DNA of 64,000 nt from Cyanobacteria bacterium SZAS-4 (GTDB lineage: Bacteria; Cyanobacteriota; Vampirovibrionia; Obscuribacterales; Obscuribacteraceae): NCBI GenBank assembly GCA_018266255.1, contig JAFEAT010000018.1, positions 89,084 through 153,083 of the forward strand, read 5' to 3'. Numbering within the stretch: position 1 is the first letter of the stretch; the number at the start of each line of letters is the position of its first letter. The notes under the pieces are model-generated. The model did no database searches, was not told the DNA's origin, and worked only from the letters and a program-made list of their open reading frames with translations. This document shows positions 44,888 through 53,451 of the stretch, piece after piece. The position numbers were made by a program, and so were the translations under genes.

Positions 44888-44911
44888 TTGAACTCCGGAG
44901 GATGAATCGAT

Positions 44912-46168
44912 TTACGAAAGAAGAATCGGCTTTCGATATTGGTCGAGCTTCGTCAACATGCCTGAAACTTGATTGAAGATTTCGTCTGTGACTTTAGCTA
45001 TAGTGGCTTTCTTCGCTGATTTGTAGTCGGCATAGCGCTCAGACAAATTGATTGGCTCACCAACATCTAAAAGCACAATTCGCGATCCTCTGAATGAGGG
45101 TTCACGAGTGCGTAGAATTTCGCGTTCTAATCGATCTAAGATGTCGGCGAATCTTTCTTGTGTGAGACTTTCCTTTAGATAGCCGTCGTAGATGGCGATG
45201 AAATTCACCACACGATCGAGGTCGTTGTAGAAGCCGCGCAACGTGGTTGCTCGCTCTTCATGCACCTTTTTCTCATACTCTGAAAAATCCTTTTCGGGCG
45301 CATAGACGACATCATCGACATGGTTCCGAAGTACGCGCACCATTTCGAGTTGCCTGACATTGGTTGGCAGTTCAACCTGTAATTGATTGCTGACGTTTGT
45401 CAGAATCGATTGGCGCAATATTGAAACTCGCTGGTTGAGGTCAGCATCTGCTGCCGGTTTCATTCCATATTCTTTTTCCAGAGTGATGAGCAACTTTTCT
45501 GAAATTGCTCTTAGTCGGTGATAAACCGAGGCACCACTAATTGATTTGATGCCGAGGTTTGCTTCCAAAGCACTGAGAGTTACTTTTAGATTCTCTTGAA
45601 TGTCTTTCGGATACGTATATTTGAGAGCCATCGGAATTACGTAGACAGGATCGAGTGCCGCACCTGCAGCTTGTTTGGCAAGTTCTTCGACCGCCCAAAA
45701 AGTCAACTGCGCTGCTCCAGATTCAAGTGGCATGAGCGTGTCATTCTGACGTGAAATTTCACCTTCTGGAAAGAGCACCAATTTTTTCTTTCCTTCCGAG
45801 AGAACTTTCTTGGTCATCTTAAATGATTCGCGATCGGCTGCACCACGTACAACGGAGTAGCAACCTAAATGTTGTAGCCACCAACCGTTGAAACCATTTT
45901 GCCAATCAAACACTTCGCGTGCAGCGACATAGTTAAAAGTCTCACCTGAAATACGCGAGAATTCAAACATGATTTGAGGGTCATGTCGGTTCGAGTGATT
46001 TGGACAAATCAGCGCGCGCTTGCCCTGGTACGATTTAAATCGCTCAATCGCGCCAGGCGCCGGTTGAACCTTCGTATCGTGTAAACCAAACCGCATATAG
46101 AACGGCAAAGTCAAATTTACCAGCGCGATGAGCGGTGGACTATCCAGTGGTGGTCTGAAATCTAGCAT
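44912..46168 (-). CDS. 1-acylglycerol-3-phosphate acyltransferase-like protein (PlsC family)
   Basis: It has 418 residues. The acyltransferase core has the NHSNRHD form of the NHxxxxD catalytic motif (near 57-63), the LFPEGEIS substrate motif and VYVIPMALKYTY. The C-terminal half (about 220-418) is an additional helical region not found in minimal PlsC. Acts at the membrane in phospholipid synthesis or lipid remodelling. No partner gene in the same pathway is adjacent. A short gap separates it from the convergent upstream genes; the downstream gene in the same direction is the 203-residue secreted protein. Confidence 0.85.
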   Translation of the reverse strand: MLDFRPPLDSPPLIALVNLTLPFYMRFGLHDTKVQPAPGAIERFKSYQGKRALICPNHSNRHDPQIMFEFSRISGETFNYVAAREVFDWQNGFNGWWLQHLGCYSVVRGAADRESFKMTKKVLSEGKKKLVLFPEGEISRQNDTLMPLESGAAQLTFWAVEELAKQAAGAALDPVYVIPMALKYTYPKDIQENLKVTLSALEANLGIKSISGASVYHRLRAISEKLLITLEKEYGMKPAADADLNQRVSILRQSILTNVSNQLQVELPTNVRQLEMVRVLRNHVDDVVYAPEKDFSEYEKKVHEERATTLRGFYNDLDRVVNFIAIYDGYLKESLTQERFADILDRLEREILRTREPSFRGSRIVLLDVGEPINLSERYADYKSAKKATIAKVTDEIFNQVSGMLTKLDQYRKPILLS

Positions 46169-46281
46169 TGGTTGTTTCGGTTTCCCTGTGAGGTTTCGCG
46201 AACTTACAGGAGTATATCAATTTGGTGGCGCAGCACCATCTTGCCAACTTGTTTTCGCTCGTCCAATGCGCGTAAATCTCT

Positions 46282-47496
46282 TCAATGCTTAAGTGAGGGA
46301 GCGCTTTGTACCACTGGCGCCGCAGCGTCTAAAAGTTCGCGACGCTCTCCACTGATGGGCGGATAGATGCGATGACAGTTGATTTCTTCGTTGGTGCGCT
46401 TCGCCGCGCTGCTTCGGTCGATCACATGCCGTTCCCATCCTTTCGTGTAGACCGCGTCATCAGCACCAAGATCGACAATAGTGACATAGTTGGGAATCTG
46501 GAGCGCAAGCATTGGCAGTCCCAGCATGTGCGCCACGACGTTGTGACCGGCGAAGCGTCCCATGGGGCGCGCATGTTGGCATGACATTACCGAATAATGC
46601 GTGCCGTCGATCAAAAAGGTGCCTGCGTCACCAGGAACAAAAACGTCGGGAATATCTTTCATTTGAAGATAATCGTTCACATAGAGTCTCCCAAGACTGT
46701 CTTTACCGCTGTCGATCATCGTTGTGATTGGATTGGCGCGCATTCCCGCTGTCCAGATTACTGTTTCTGTTTCAATATGAGTGCCATCATCTAAGGTGGC
46801 ACCGCTGCTGTCAATTTCGTTAACTCTGATACCAGTCAGGTATTTGATTCCAAGTTTGTTCAAAGCGTCCACTATGACAGAAGACGCCTCTGGTCCCATG
46901 CTAGACCCCACATGTGAGGAGTGGTCGGCAATTATTACTTCACCTTTTCCGAGGATATCGCGCAGTCGGTCTACCATATTGCACGCAGTCTCGGTTCCGG
47001 TTAGCCCAGCACCGACGACTAGAACCGTGTTTCGCATATTTGAATCAGGTTTTGAGCGCAGAGAGAGGAGGTGGCTTTGCAATCGTTCGGCCCCAGCAAA
47101 TGTATCGACATTGAATGAATGCTCGCTCAGACCTTTTACGCTCCTGGGCATAAATAGTTGACTGCCGACCGCGACAACCAGGCAATCGTAGTTCAATACT
47201 GAATCGCCGGTCTCAGATCGAACTGTAACTTGCTTTTGAGATGTATTGACGCCAATCACTCCGCCTTTGACGAAGTCAATGCCGCATGGGCTTAACAGTT
47301 TTTGCAAAGGAACTCTGGTTGGAGTAAGGCTCGATTCATAAAGTCTTACGCGGATAGTGTGGAACTCGTCTTTGTTTACCAGAGTTATTTTGAACCCGTT
47401 TTCGATTGCCAGCTCATCGAGTTTTCGTGCGGCTCCCAATGCACTCCACAAACCCGCGAAACCACCCCCGAGAACAACGATATTTTTTTCAAGCAT
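46282..47496 (-). CDS. Type II NADH dehydrogenase-like flavoprotein (NDH-2)
   Basis: It has 404 residues from ATG 47496, which opens the FAD motif (NIVVLGGGFAGLWSA); the longer frame adds only an unrelated stretch. The second Rossmann fold is VLVVGAGLTGTETAC, and VIWTAGMRAN, DVFVPGDAGTF and SCQHARPMGR are typical of the family. NDH-2 oxidises NADH at the membrane and passes electrons to quinone without pumping protons. No clear C-terminal membrane anchor is seen, so it may be a soluble relative. It begins 38 bases after the deacetylase stop. Confidence 0.85.
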   Translation of the reverse strand: MLEKNIVVLGGGFAGLWSALGAARKLDELAIENGFKITLVNKDEFHTIRVRLYESSLTPTRVPLQKLLSPCGIDFVKGGVIGVNTSQKQVTVRSETGDSVLNYDCLVVAVGSQLFMPRSVKGLSEHSFNVDTFAGAERLQSHLLSLRSKPDSNMRNTVLVVGAGLTGTETACNMVDRLRDILGKGEVIIADHSSHVGSSMGPEASSVIVDALNKLGIKYLTGIRVNEIDSSGATLDDGTHIETETVIWTAGMRANPITTMIDSGKDSLGRLYVNDYLQMKDIPDVFVPGDAGTFLIDGTHYSVMSCQHARPMGRFAGHNVVAHMLGLPMLALQIPNYVTIVDLGADDAVYTKGWERHVIDRSSAAKRTNEEINCHRIYPPISGERRELLDAAAPVVQSAPSLKH

Positions 47497-47534
47497 TGCG
47501 TCACACTCGCCTGTTCGCAACATTCCTTCTCTGA

Positions 47535-48224
47535 CTAAACGGCCGTACGCAGTGATTCGAATGAATATCCAGCTTCTCGTGCGAATTTGATAACTCCGCG
47601 TGTCGCTTCTAGTGTTTGATGTGGGAACCACTTCTCGTGCAAAACGATCAACGCACCATCATGCACCTTGCGCGCGATGCGTGAGACGACTCTGTTGTGT
47701 CCCAGAGGCAACCAGTCTTCGGACACGCAGCTCCAGTATACTGGCTGCATCTCGTGTTCTTTCAGACAATCTGCAACGCGCGCATCAAGCACTCCATATG
47801 GTGCCCGAAACAGATTTGGTTTTTGCCCGCATGCATCGAAAATTGCCTGATTCGCTTTTTCAATTTCTGTTTCAATGCGATGACTGGTTAGCATCGGCAT
47901 AAACTCGTGGTGCTGAGTGTGGTTAGCAATGACGTGTCCAGCTTCTGCCAGTTGTTTGACTAACTCTGGATGTTTTTCTACGTGTGAACCAATCAAGAAA
48001 AACGTGGCTGAGATATTTTCTTTTGCCAGTAATTCGATCAGTTGTGGTGTTGTTTCAGGATGCGGCCCATCATCGTAAGTGAGGTATAAGCGCGGTTTCG
48101 TTTCATCATTTTCTAGATGCCCTGCCCAATGCCCTTGTGGCAAGATTCGCTTGCCGAGCCAGGTTAGCATCGCCATTTTGGCGTGGATATAGTCGTCAAT
48201 AAAATCGTTTTTGTGATCAGACAT
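47535..48224 (-). CDS. Polysaccharide deacetylase (NodB homology, CE4)
   Basis: It has 229 residues. The five NodB motifs are visible: TYDDGP, NHTQHHEF (metal-binding His), RAPYGVLD, the DWLP-like strand, and LIVLHEK. It removes acetyl groups from a polymer such as peptidoglycan or an exopolysaccharide. No signal peptide is visible at the chosen ATG, though a weakly hydrophobic stretch (AKMAMLTWLGKRILP) follows. Its start overlaps the PATAN-protein stop by 8 bases, so the two are translationally coupled. Confidence 0.93.
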   Translation of the reverse strand: MSDHKNDFIDDYIHAKMAMLTWLGKRILPQGHWAGHLENDETKPRLYLTYDDGPHPETTPQLIELLAKENISATFFLIGSHVEKHPELVKQLAEAGHVIANHTQHHEFMPMLTSHRIETEIEKANQAIFDACGQKPNLFRAPYGVLDARVADCLKEHEMQPVYWSCVSEDWLPLGHNRVVSRIARKVHDGALIVLHEKWFPHQTLEATRGVIKFAREAGYSFESLRTAV

Positions 48225-49062
48225 TCGCTGTTTCGCTCATCTTCGTTGTGTTTTGGATGAGCAGGTGAATTGCTCGTCTCGCCTTATCTCCAACTTCAGA
48301 CGATCGGCGCTGCGCAATTGATTCAATGGCGCTGGCAAATGCATAAAATCTCTCAATAGACATGTGTGTTGCTTTCGGATGAGGCAGTAGGCTGCGCATA
48401 TAGCCGCGCAGGTTATTACTCTCTTTCTCGCTCAACGGCTGAACTATGTCAAGCAAGGACCGTAGACTTTTTAAACTGACTAGTGGCACCTGATAGGTGA
48501 ACGCAGAGCGTGATAGCGCTCTATGTAAAAGTACGCATTGTGGCAGTGGCGCCGCTTTGTCGGTGTCGGCTCGCGGCACACCGATGAGAAATTCGTTCCA
48601 ATTCGGAAAGTCGTACATAACGTTCAGAAGCGAATCTACCTTACGTCCATCGCTTGCTTGCATCGGCAACATGCCATAGATGAATGGGCGAGATTCGCAT
48701 TTATCCACGTCTTTCGAGACGTTGAGCATCACACCAGACAGGCTGGAAGCGCGCACAATGATGGCTTGCTCGTTCAATTGCGAGATGCGCCCCGGTGCAA
48801 AACTCACTTCTTTGATCGCATACTCCTGACACAGAAGCATGTCGAGCACTGCGTCTCCGACGATTGCTCCAAACTCGGCAGTAGTCACGTTTCCGGTGAC
48901 GAAGTAGATAGTGCTCTCAGGAAGGTGACGTCCAAACGAAATGTTGAGAATGCCAGTGACTTTCTCAAGACTGAGGAATTGCATCACATTGAAAATCGTG
49001 CCTTCCCGAACAGATGTAATGTGAAAGTTTATGCCCACGTGATTCCCCGACTTCGTCAGCAA
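48217..49062 (-). CDS. PATAN/DUF4388-domain protein
   Basis: It has 281 residues. Residues about 20-110 match the PATAN (DUF4388) pattern: the start region GTIFNVMQFLSLEKVTGILNI, then TIYFVTGNVTTAEFGAIVGD. Such domains occur in cyanobacterial PatA-type response regulators and other effectors, and mediate protein interactions. No receiver or output domain is attached here. The C-terminal 170 residues are helical and not recognised. The stop overlaps the start of the polysaccharide deacetylase gene, so the two are probably linked in function or regulation. Confidence 0.7.
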   Translation of the reverse strand: MLTKSGNHVGINFHITSVREGTIFNVMQFLSLEKVTGILNISFGRHLPESTIYFVTGNVTTAEFGAIVGDAVLDMLLCQEYAIKEVSFAPGRISQLNEQAIIVRASSLSGVMLNVSKDVDKCESRPFIYGMLPMQASDGRKVDSLLNVMYDFPNWNEFLIGVPRADTDKAAPLPQCVLLHRALSRSAFTYQVPLVSLKSLRSLLDIVQPLSEKESNNLRGYMRSLLPHPKATHMSIERFYAFASAIESIAQRRSSEVGDKARRAIHLLIQNTTKMSETANV

Positions 49063-49112
49063 GTCAGCCAGCGCCAGTTTAAATTATACCCACCGCGTGA
49101 GCCATTGCTGCT

Positions 49113-50660
49113 TTATCGGGCAGCCTTCAAACGATCTGCGAGAGCTTTGCGTACTTCGATTCTATCGTCAAAATCGATGGTTCTGTCAGCGAGTATCTGA
49201 TAAGTCTCGTGCCCTTTGCCGGCGACGACGACAATATCCTTGTCAGTGGCAGCCTTTACGGCTAAAGCGATGGCTGCGGCTCGGTCTTCCTCGACCAGTA
49301 AATCTTTCGTGCGTTTGATGCCGCCCAGGATGTTGTCGATAATCGTTTTGGGTTGCTCAGAGCGCGGATTGTCAGACGTGACAACCAGCAGATCTGCCAG
49401 ATTATCGGCTATCTGTCCCATTTGCGGACGTTTTGTCGCATCGCGATCGCCGCCGCAGCCAAAAACTGCTATCAGTTTTCCGTCATTCGGAACCAGTGCT
49501 CGTGCGGCTTTTAGCACGTTTTCAAGACCGTCTGGGGTGTGAGCGTAGTCGACGAGGCAGAGTGGTTCTGCCGACTTTCCGCCTGTAGTCACGGTTTCGA
49601 ACCGACCGGCAACGCCTGTGAATTCTTCCAGCGCTTCTTTGCAAACTTCGAGATCCACTCCCTCAGCCATACATATAAGGAGCGCCGCCATTACGTTGTA
49701 GACATTGAATCGTCCGTTTAGGTGGAGCCGCATTTCGAGCTCACCGTGCGGAGTTTCAAGCTTCAAGTTAGTGCCTCGGAAGTCGAACTCGGCGCTTTTG
49801 ACGTGCATGTCGCCTTTGTCCCATCCATAGGTCCAGGTGCGTACGTTTGAGCCATTGGTTGCTTTGATGAACTCGGGTGCAAGTTCGTCATCGGCGTTGA
49901 TCACGGCAGTTTTGTTTGACTGTCGACTCTTGACCAACATCTCGAATAGAAGCCGTTTTGCTTTCCAATAGTTTTCCATTGTCTTGTGGAAATCAAGATG
50001 ATCTTGAGTCACATTTGTTAGACAGGCAACGACGAAGTCGCAGGCCCGCACTCGTTCTAAAGAGAGCGCATGACTCGATACTTCCATCGCGACGTGCGAC
50101 ACGTTTTTGCTCGCCATTTCTCCCAACAGAGCCTGTAAGTCAGAGGCTTGCGGGGTTGTGTGGTGAGTATCCAGGTATTGGGATGGTTGATTTGCTTCCG
50201 ACCATCTAGCTCCAAGAGTGCCTATCAAGCCAATCTTGCGACGGTCTTCCAAAAAAATATGTTCGACAAGATGTGTGGTCGTTGTCTTGCCATTAGTACC
50301 CGTGACGCCAATCAAGCGGATCTTCGTGCTCGGTTCGTCGTAATAGTAAGCAGCCAAATCGGCAAGTGCTGCCCTTACGTCAGGCACTTTGACGTATGGA
50401 ACTGACAACGGCTGAGCATTTTCGCGCTGTGAGACGATGCAGCCAGCGCCAAGCTTTATGGCGTCGTCGATGAATTTGTTGCCGTCAAATTTTTCGCCCT
50501 CAATGCAGACGAAGGCGTCGCCTGGCTGAACCTTGCGTGAGTCGTAGCAAACACCAGAAAAAGTCGCAGCCGATGATGACTGCGACTTTGATGAAACTAC
50601 GCCACCGATTCGTTCAAGCGCAGGCTGGAGTTGCTTGGCTGGACGTTGGTCTGCTGCCAC
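49113..50660 (-). CDS. murE: UDP-MurNAc-L-Ala-D-Glu--meso-DAP ligase
   Basis: Adds the third residue of the peptidoglycan stem peptide in the cytoplasm, using ATP. 515 residues in the Mur ligase order: N-terminal UDP-binding domain, ATP-binding GVTGTNGKTTTTHLVE, central HLDFHKTMENYWKAK and a C-terminal domain with the DNPRSEQP motif. DNPR is the signature for meso-diaminopimelate rather than lysine, so the wall should be mDAP type. The start is GTG at 50660, overlapping the rpmA stop, so translation is coupled to L27. Confidence 0.95.
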   Translation of the reverse strand: MAADQRPAKQLQPALERIGGVVSSKSQSSSAATFSGVCYDSRKVQPGDAFVCIEGEKFDGNKFIDDAIKLGAGCIVSQRENAQPLSVPYVKVPDVRAALADLAAYYYDEPSTKIRLIGVTGTNGKTTTTHLVEHIFLEDRRKIGLIGTLGARWSEANQPSQYLDTHHTTPQASDLQALLGEMASKNVSHVAMEVSSHALSLERVRACDFVVACLTNVTQDHLDFHKTMENYWKAKRLLFEMLVKSRQSNKTAVINADDELAPEFIKATNGSNVRTWTYGWDKGDMHVKSAEFDFRGTNLKLETPHGELEMRLHLNGRFNVYNVMAALLICMAEGVDLEVCKEALEEFTGVAGRFETVTTGGKSAEPLCLVDYAHTPDGLENVLKAARALVPNDGKLIAVFGCGGDRDATKRPQMGQIADNLADLLVVTSDNPRSEQPKTIIDNILGGIKRTKDLLVEEDRAAAIALAVKAATDKDIVVVAGKGHETYQILADRTIDFDDRIEVRKALADRLKAAR

Positions 50661-50911
50661 TAGACTGGGTAGACGCTCGCAAGCTTGGCGCCGCGACGCA
50701 TTTCGAACTTAACGACACCTGCTGCTACTGCATACAAAGTATCATCGCTGCCGACTCTTACGTTTACACCAGGATGAATCTTCGTGCCGCGTTGGCGAAC
50801 GAGGATGTTACCTGAGAGAACGTGCTCTCCGCCGTACTTCTTAACTCCGAGGCGTTTGGGTTGGCTATCGCGTCCGTTGCGAGTAGAACCGCCGCCCTTC
50901 TTATGTGCCAT
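50660..50911 (-). CDS. rpmA: 50S ribosomal protein L27
   Basis: It has 83 residues, a full-length L27: MAHKKGGGSTRNGRDSQPKR, then LGVKKYGGEHV, GNILVRQRGTKIHPG and the C-terminal VVKFE. The N-terminus is the uncleaved type (MAHKKGG). It follows rplU in the conserved L21-L27 order by 44 bases and overlaps murE at its stop. Confidence 0.98.
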   Translation of the reverse strand: MAHKKGGGSTRNGRDSQPKRLGVKKYGGEHVLSGNILVRQRGTKIHPGVNVRVGSDDTLYAVAAGVVKFEMRRGAKLASVYPV

Positions 50912-50955
50912 GACTTATCACTCCTGTTCATGCGCTTTTCGGCGCATTACCTTGC

Positions 50956-51453
50956 TTAGCTTTTGCTTTTCTTTTCGCTTGATTTTGGCTCAGCTTTCTT
51001 TTCTGCTGGCTTCTTATCAGCTGCTTTGGCTTTCTTTGGCTCAGCAGACTTTTCAGATTTTTTCGCTTCGGACTTTTCAGCAGTCTTGGAAGCCTTGGCT
51101 GGCTTGGCTTGACGCTCTTCAGCTTTAGCTAACACTTTGTCTTTCAATTCGATCGAATCGATCAAAATGCGAGTGTAATGCTGTCTGTGTCCCTGTTTCT
51201 TACGTGTGCCTTTCTTCGGCTTCATGTGATAAACAATGATTTTTTTGGTTTTGTGGTGGGAAAGAATCTTCCCGCTCACTTTCGCCCCTTCAATGAAAGG
51301 CGCACCCATGGTGGAGTTGGCACCGTCGACAATCATCAAGATTTTGTCGAATACGAAAGCAGATCCTGCTTCGCCTTCAGTCAAATCGACATCAACGAAA
51401 CGTCCAGCCTCTAGCTGGTACTGCCTTCCGCAAGCTTCTACTATGGCAAACAT
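50956..51453 (-). CDS. rplU: 50S ribosomal protein L21 with Lys/Ala-rich C-terminal extension
   Basis: Residues 1-105 are a standard L21: AIVEACGRQYQLEAGRF, then VSGKILSHHKTKKIIVYHMK and KKGTRKKQGHRQHYTRILI. The remaining 60 residues are an unusual basic extension of Lys, Ala, Glu, Ser and Pro (KPAEKKAEPKSSEKKSKS). L21 is usually about 103 residues. The tail probably contacts rRNA or is disordered. rpmA follows in the usual order. A structured leader precedes it. Confidence 0.97.
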   Translation of the reverse strand: MFAIVEACGRQYQLEAGRFVDVDLTEGEAGSAFVFDKILMIVDGANSTMGAPFIEGAKVSGKILSHHKTKKIIVYHMKPKKGTRKKQGHRQHYTRILIDSIELKDKVLAKAEERQAKPAKASKTAEKSEAKKSEKSAEPKKAKAADKKPAEKKAEPKSSEKKSKS

Positions 51454-51854
51454 CTTTGTCTCCGATCCTCTATCTACTCGTACGTCCGGGGATACCGATC
51501 TGATGCCGCATCGATTTACTAACCAGTAAATTCGTCAGCAAAGTTTTGCTACCCATTGAACTTTTTGCGGCTACTTTACGTTTATCAAAGTAGGGGCAAT
51601 GAAGCTCATTCCGGCACAATTGAAGAAGAATACTATCAAATACTAACCTGGAGGGTCAAATCAAGAATTTCCTAACAACTGCGGGGCAGCGCTTTGAGCG
51701 CCTTATACAGCATAATTGTTGTTCCCATCAGCCAGAAGCCCATTGAGGCTGAACGTAAAGCAGCGCTTAATCATTGTTACGTGAGCCCTGCGCACATTTC
51801 CAAGAGCCCAGCGCTCAGTCCATAAGCCCTCCGCTCTCTCCAAGAGGATCTCTC
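51454..51854. other. Divergent region between rplU and a small gene
   Basis: About 400 bases with no supported gene. Near rplU it holds the leader hairpins described separately. A further GCGCT/AGCGC hairpin lies at 51689-51701. Plus-strand start sites upstream of 51855 lack a ribosome-binding site. Confidence 0.5.
51514..51550 (-). promoter_or_regulatory. Possible L21 leader with two hairpins
   Basis: ATTTACT-aacc-AGTAAAT (51514-51531) and AGCAAA-gt-TTTGCT (51537-51550) form two adjacent hairpins about 60-95 bases ahead of rplU. L21 leader RNAs occur in other phyla and regulate this operon, but no match to a known class can be claimed. Confidence 0.4.
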
Positions 51855-52094
51855 ATGTCCAACGATGCCAAAGATGATTCAGAGCTAGGCCGAAGCAAAA
51901 CGGTCGTCTCGCCTGCTGAGCACTTGTTGCACCTGCTGACAATTGGCTGGAGCCCCACCGCTCCATTGATTCAGAAATATGTGGCTGAGAACTCACTGGC
52001 ACGCGACCTGGCTCAGTGGCAGGCTGTACAGGGCGATTTCACGTCGCGCATGCCCGCCGTTAAGCCGGCTGGTAAGCAGAAATCGTCTGGTTGA
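51855..52094 (+). CDS. Small hypothetical protein
   Basis: Not recognised. It has 79 residues, MSNDAKDDSELGRSKTVVSP onward, soluble, with one amphipathic helix (AEHLLHLLTIGWSPTAPLIQ) and a basic tail. ATG 51855 is chosen from GAGGA 7 bases upstream; the frame is open 27 codons earlier without one. It is single; the peroxiredoxin gene follows after 130 bases. Confidence 0.6.
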   Translation: MSNDAKDDSELGRSKTVVSPAEHLLHLLTIGWSPTAPLIQKYVAENSLARDLAQWQAVQGDFTSRMPAVKPAGKQKSSG

Positions 52095-52225
52095 GTAAGT
52101 CCGACAAAAAATGAACCCGATTTCCTAATTGTGCAATTTCCATTAACACTTTCCACTTTTAGACTGAGTCGATCTAAGCTTTTTCATTAACTAATCCCCA
52201 CCATTGTTGTCGGAGTAACCACTCT

Positions 52226-52765
52226 ATGTTGCAAGTTGGAAAAAGAGCTCCAGATTTTGACATGCCCTCCACCAAGGACATGAAGGGTCTCAAAGAAAAC
52301 GTTCGTTTGGCAGATTACAAGGGCAAATTCCTTGTTATGTTCTTCTATCCGTTGGATTTCACTTTCGTCTGCCCAACAGAATTGAAAGCATTCAGCGCTA
52401 AATATGATGAATTGAAAAAAGCTGGCGCAGAAGTTATCGCAGTCTCAACAGACAGCGTATTCAGCCACCGCGCTTGGATCAACACACCAGAAGATAAGGG
52501 TGGACTCGGTTCACTCAACTACGTTCTCGCTTCAGACATCACCAAAGATGTAAGCCGCGACTACGGTGTATTGATGGAAGACAAAGGAATCGCATTGCGC
52601 GGTTTGTTCATCATCGATCCAGATGGCATTCTTCAGTATCAAGTTGTACACAGCCTCAACATCGGACGCAGCGTTGATGAAACACTTCGAGTTCTCGAAG
52701 CAATCAAGACCGGCGGACTTTGCGGCGCTGATTGGAAGCCAGGCCAAAAGCCATTGACCGTCTAA
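52226..52765 (+). CDS. 2-Cys peroxiredoxin (AhpC/Prx type)
   Basis: Reduces hydrogen peroxide and alkyl hydroperoxides using a reactive cysteine. 179 residues. The peroxidatic Cys is in FYPLDFTFVCPTE (near 50). STDSVFSHRAW and GLFIIDPDGILQY are typical of the Prx1/AhpC group. The resolving Cys region is GLCGADWKPGQ rather than the usual VCPA-W, but the spacing is right. A GGAG site precedes the ATG by about ten bases. A strong terminator ends the transcript. Confidence 0.95.
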   Translation: MLQVGKRAPDFDMPSTKDMKGLKENVRLADYKGKFLVMFFYPLDFTFVCPTELKAFSAKYDELKKAGAEVIAVSTDSVFSHRAWINTPEDKGGLGSLNYVLASDITKDVSRDYGVLMEDKGIALRGLFIIDPDGILQYQVVHSLNIGRSVDETLRVLEAIKTGGLCGADWKPGQKPLTV

Positions 52766-52786
52766 TCAGGTCAGTATCATTTAGAG

Positions 52787-52819
52787 AACCGTCAGGTATT
52801 TTGCCTGGCGGTTTTTTTT
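52787..52819 (+). terminator. Rho-independent terminator after peroxiredoxin gene
   Basis: Stem AACCGTCAGG / CCTGGCGGTT (one G-T pair) with a 7-base loop, followed by eight T. A clear terminator 21 bases past the stop. Confidence 0.93.
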
Positions 52820-52957
52820 AGATAAGAATTGGAACTTGATCTCGTTGAAACGCTGATAATCTGCGTGACAGCGTTAAAATTAGTGAGCGACGCGCGACTG
52901 AATTGACGAGTTGCGCAAGTTGAAATGTTGCCGGTGTTTCCGGCCAAGGAGGGACCC

Positions 52958-53434
52958 ATGCCGCTTCGTATGGACAGTCCGTTGCCTTCTCTCAAAGGTG
53001 GCACCGATTGGTTCAATTCAGCTCCCATCACTGACGATGAGCTGAAAGGTTCTCCAGTGCTCGTTCATTTCTGGGCGATCAGCTGCGGAACTTGCAAAGA
53101 ATCACTGCCTGATGTTTCTCAATGGATTGAGAAATACGGTCCGCAGGGATTGAAAGTCGTCGCCGTTCACATGCCACGACAAGAAAGTGATACCAAAGTC
53201 GAAGACGTCAAGGCTGCGATTGAAGAGTACGAAGTCAAGCAACCATGCGTTGTCGATAACTATCACGAAATCACAGATGCATTTGAAAACAAGTACGTTC
53301 CCGCCTTTTACCTGTTCGACAAAGACGGCAAAATGCGCGATTTCAAAGCTGGCGAAAAGGCACCAAAAATGGTGGCGCAAGCAATTGAAAGAATTTTGGC
53401 GGAATCAACCGCTGTAAAAGAAGAAGCTAAATAG
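52958..53434 (+). CDS. TlpA/AhpC-TSA-like thioredoxin-fold protein
   Basis: It has 158 residues from ATG 52958, chosen because AAGGAGG lies 5 bases upstream. A thioredoxin-fold core: SPVLVHFWAISCGTCKESLP with the CGTC redox motif, GLKVVAVHMPR, and the cis-Pro site VPAFYLFDKDG. No signal peptide or anchor is seen, unlike most TlpA proteins, so it probably works in the cytoplasm. It lies 17 bases ahead of hemL in the same direction, so the two are co-transcribed; a redox role near haem synthesis is possible. Confidence 0.88.
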   Translation: MPLRMDSPLPSLKGGTDWFNSAPITDDELKGSPVLVHFWAISCGTCKESLPDVSQWIEKYGPQGLKVVAVHMPRQESDTKVEDVKAAIEEYEVKQPCVVDNYHEITDAFENKYVPAFYLFDKDGKMRDFKAGEKAPKMVAQAIERILAESTAVKEEAK

Positions 53435-53451
53435 ACAAGGTGATCATAAAA

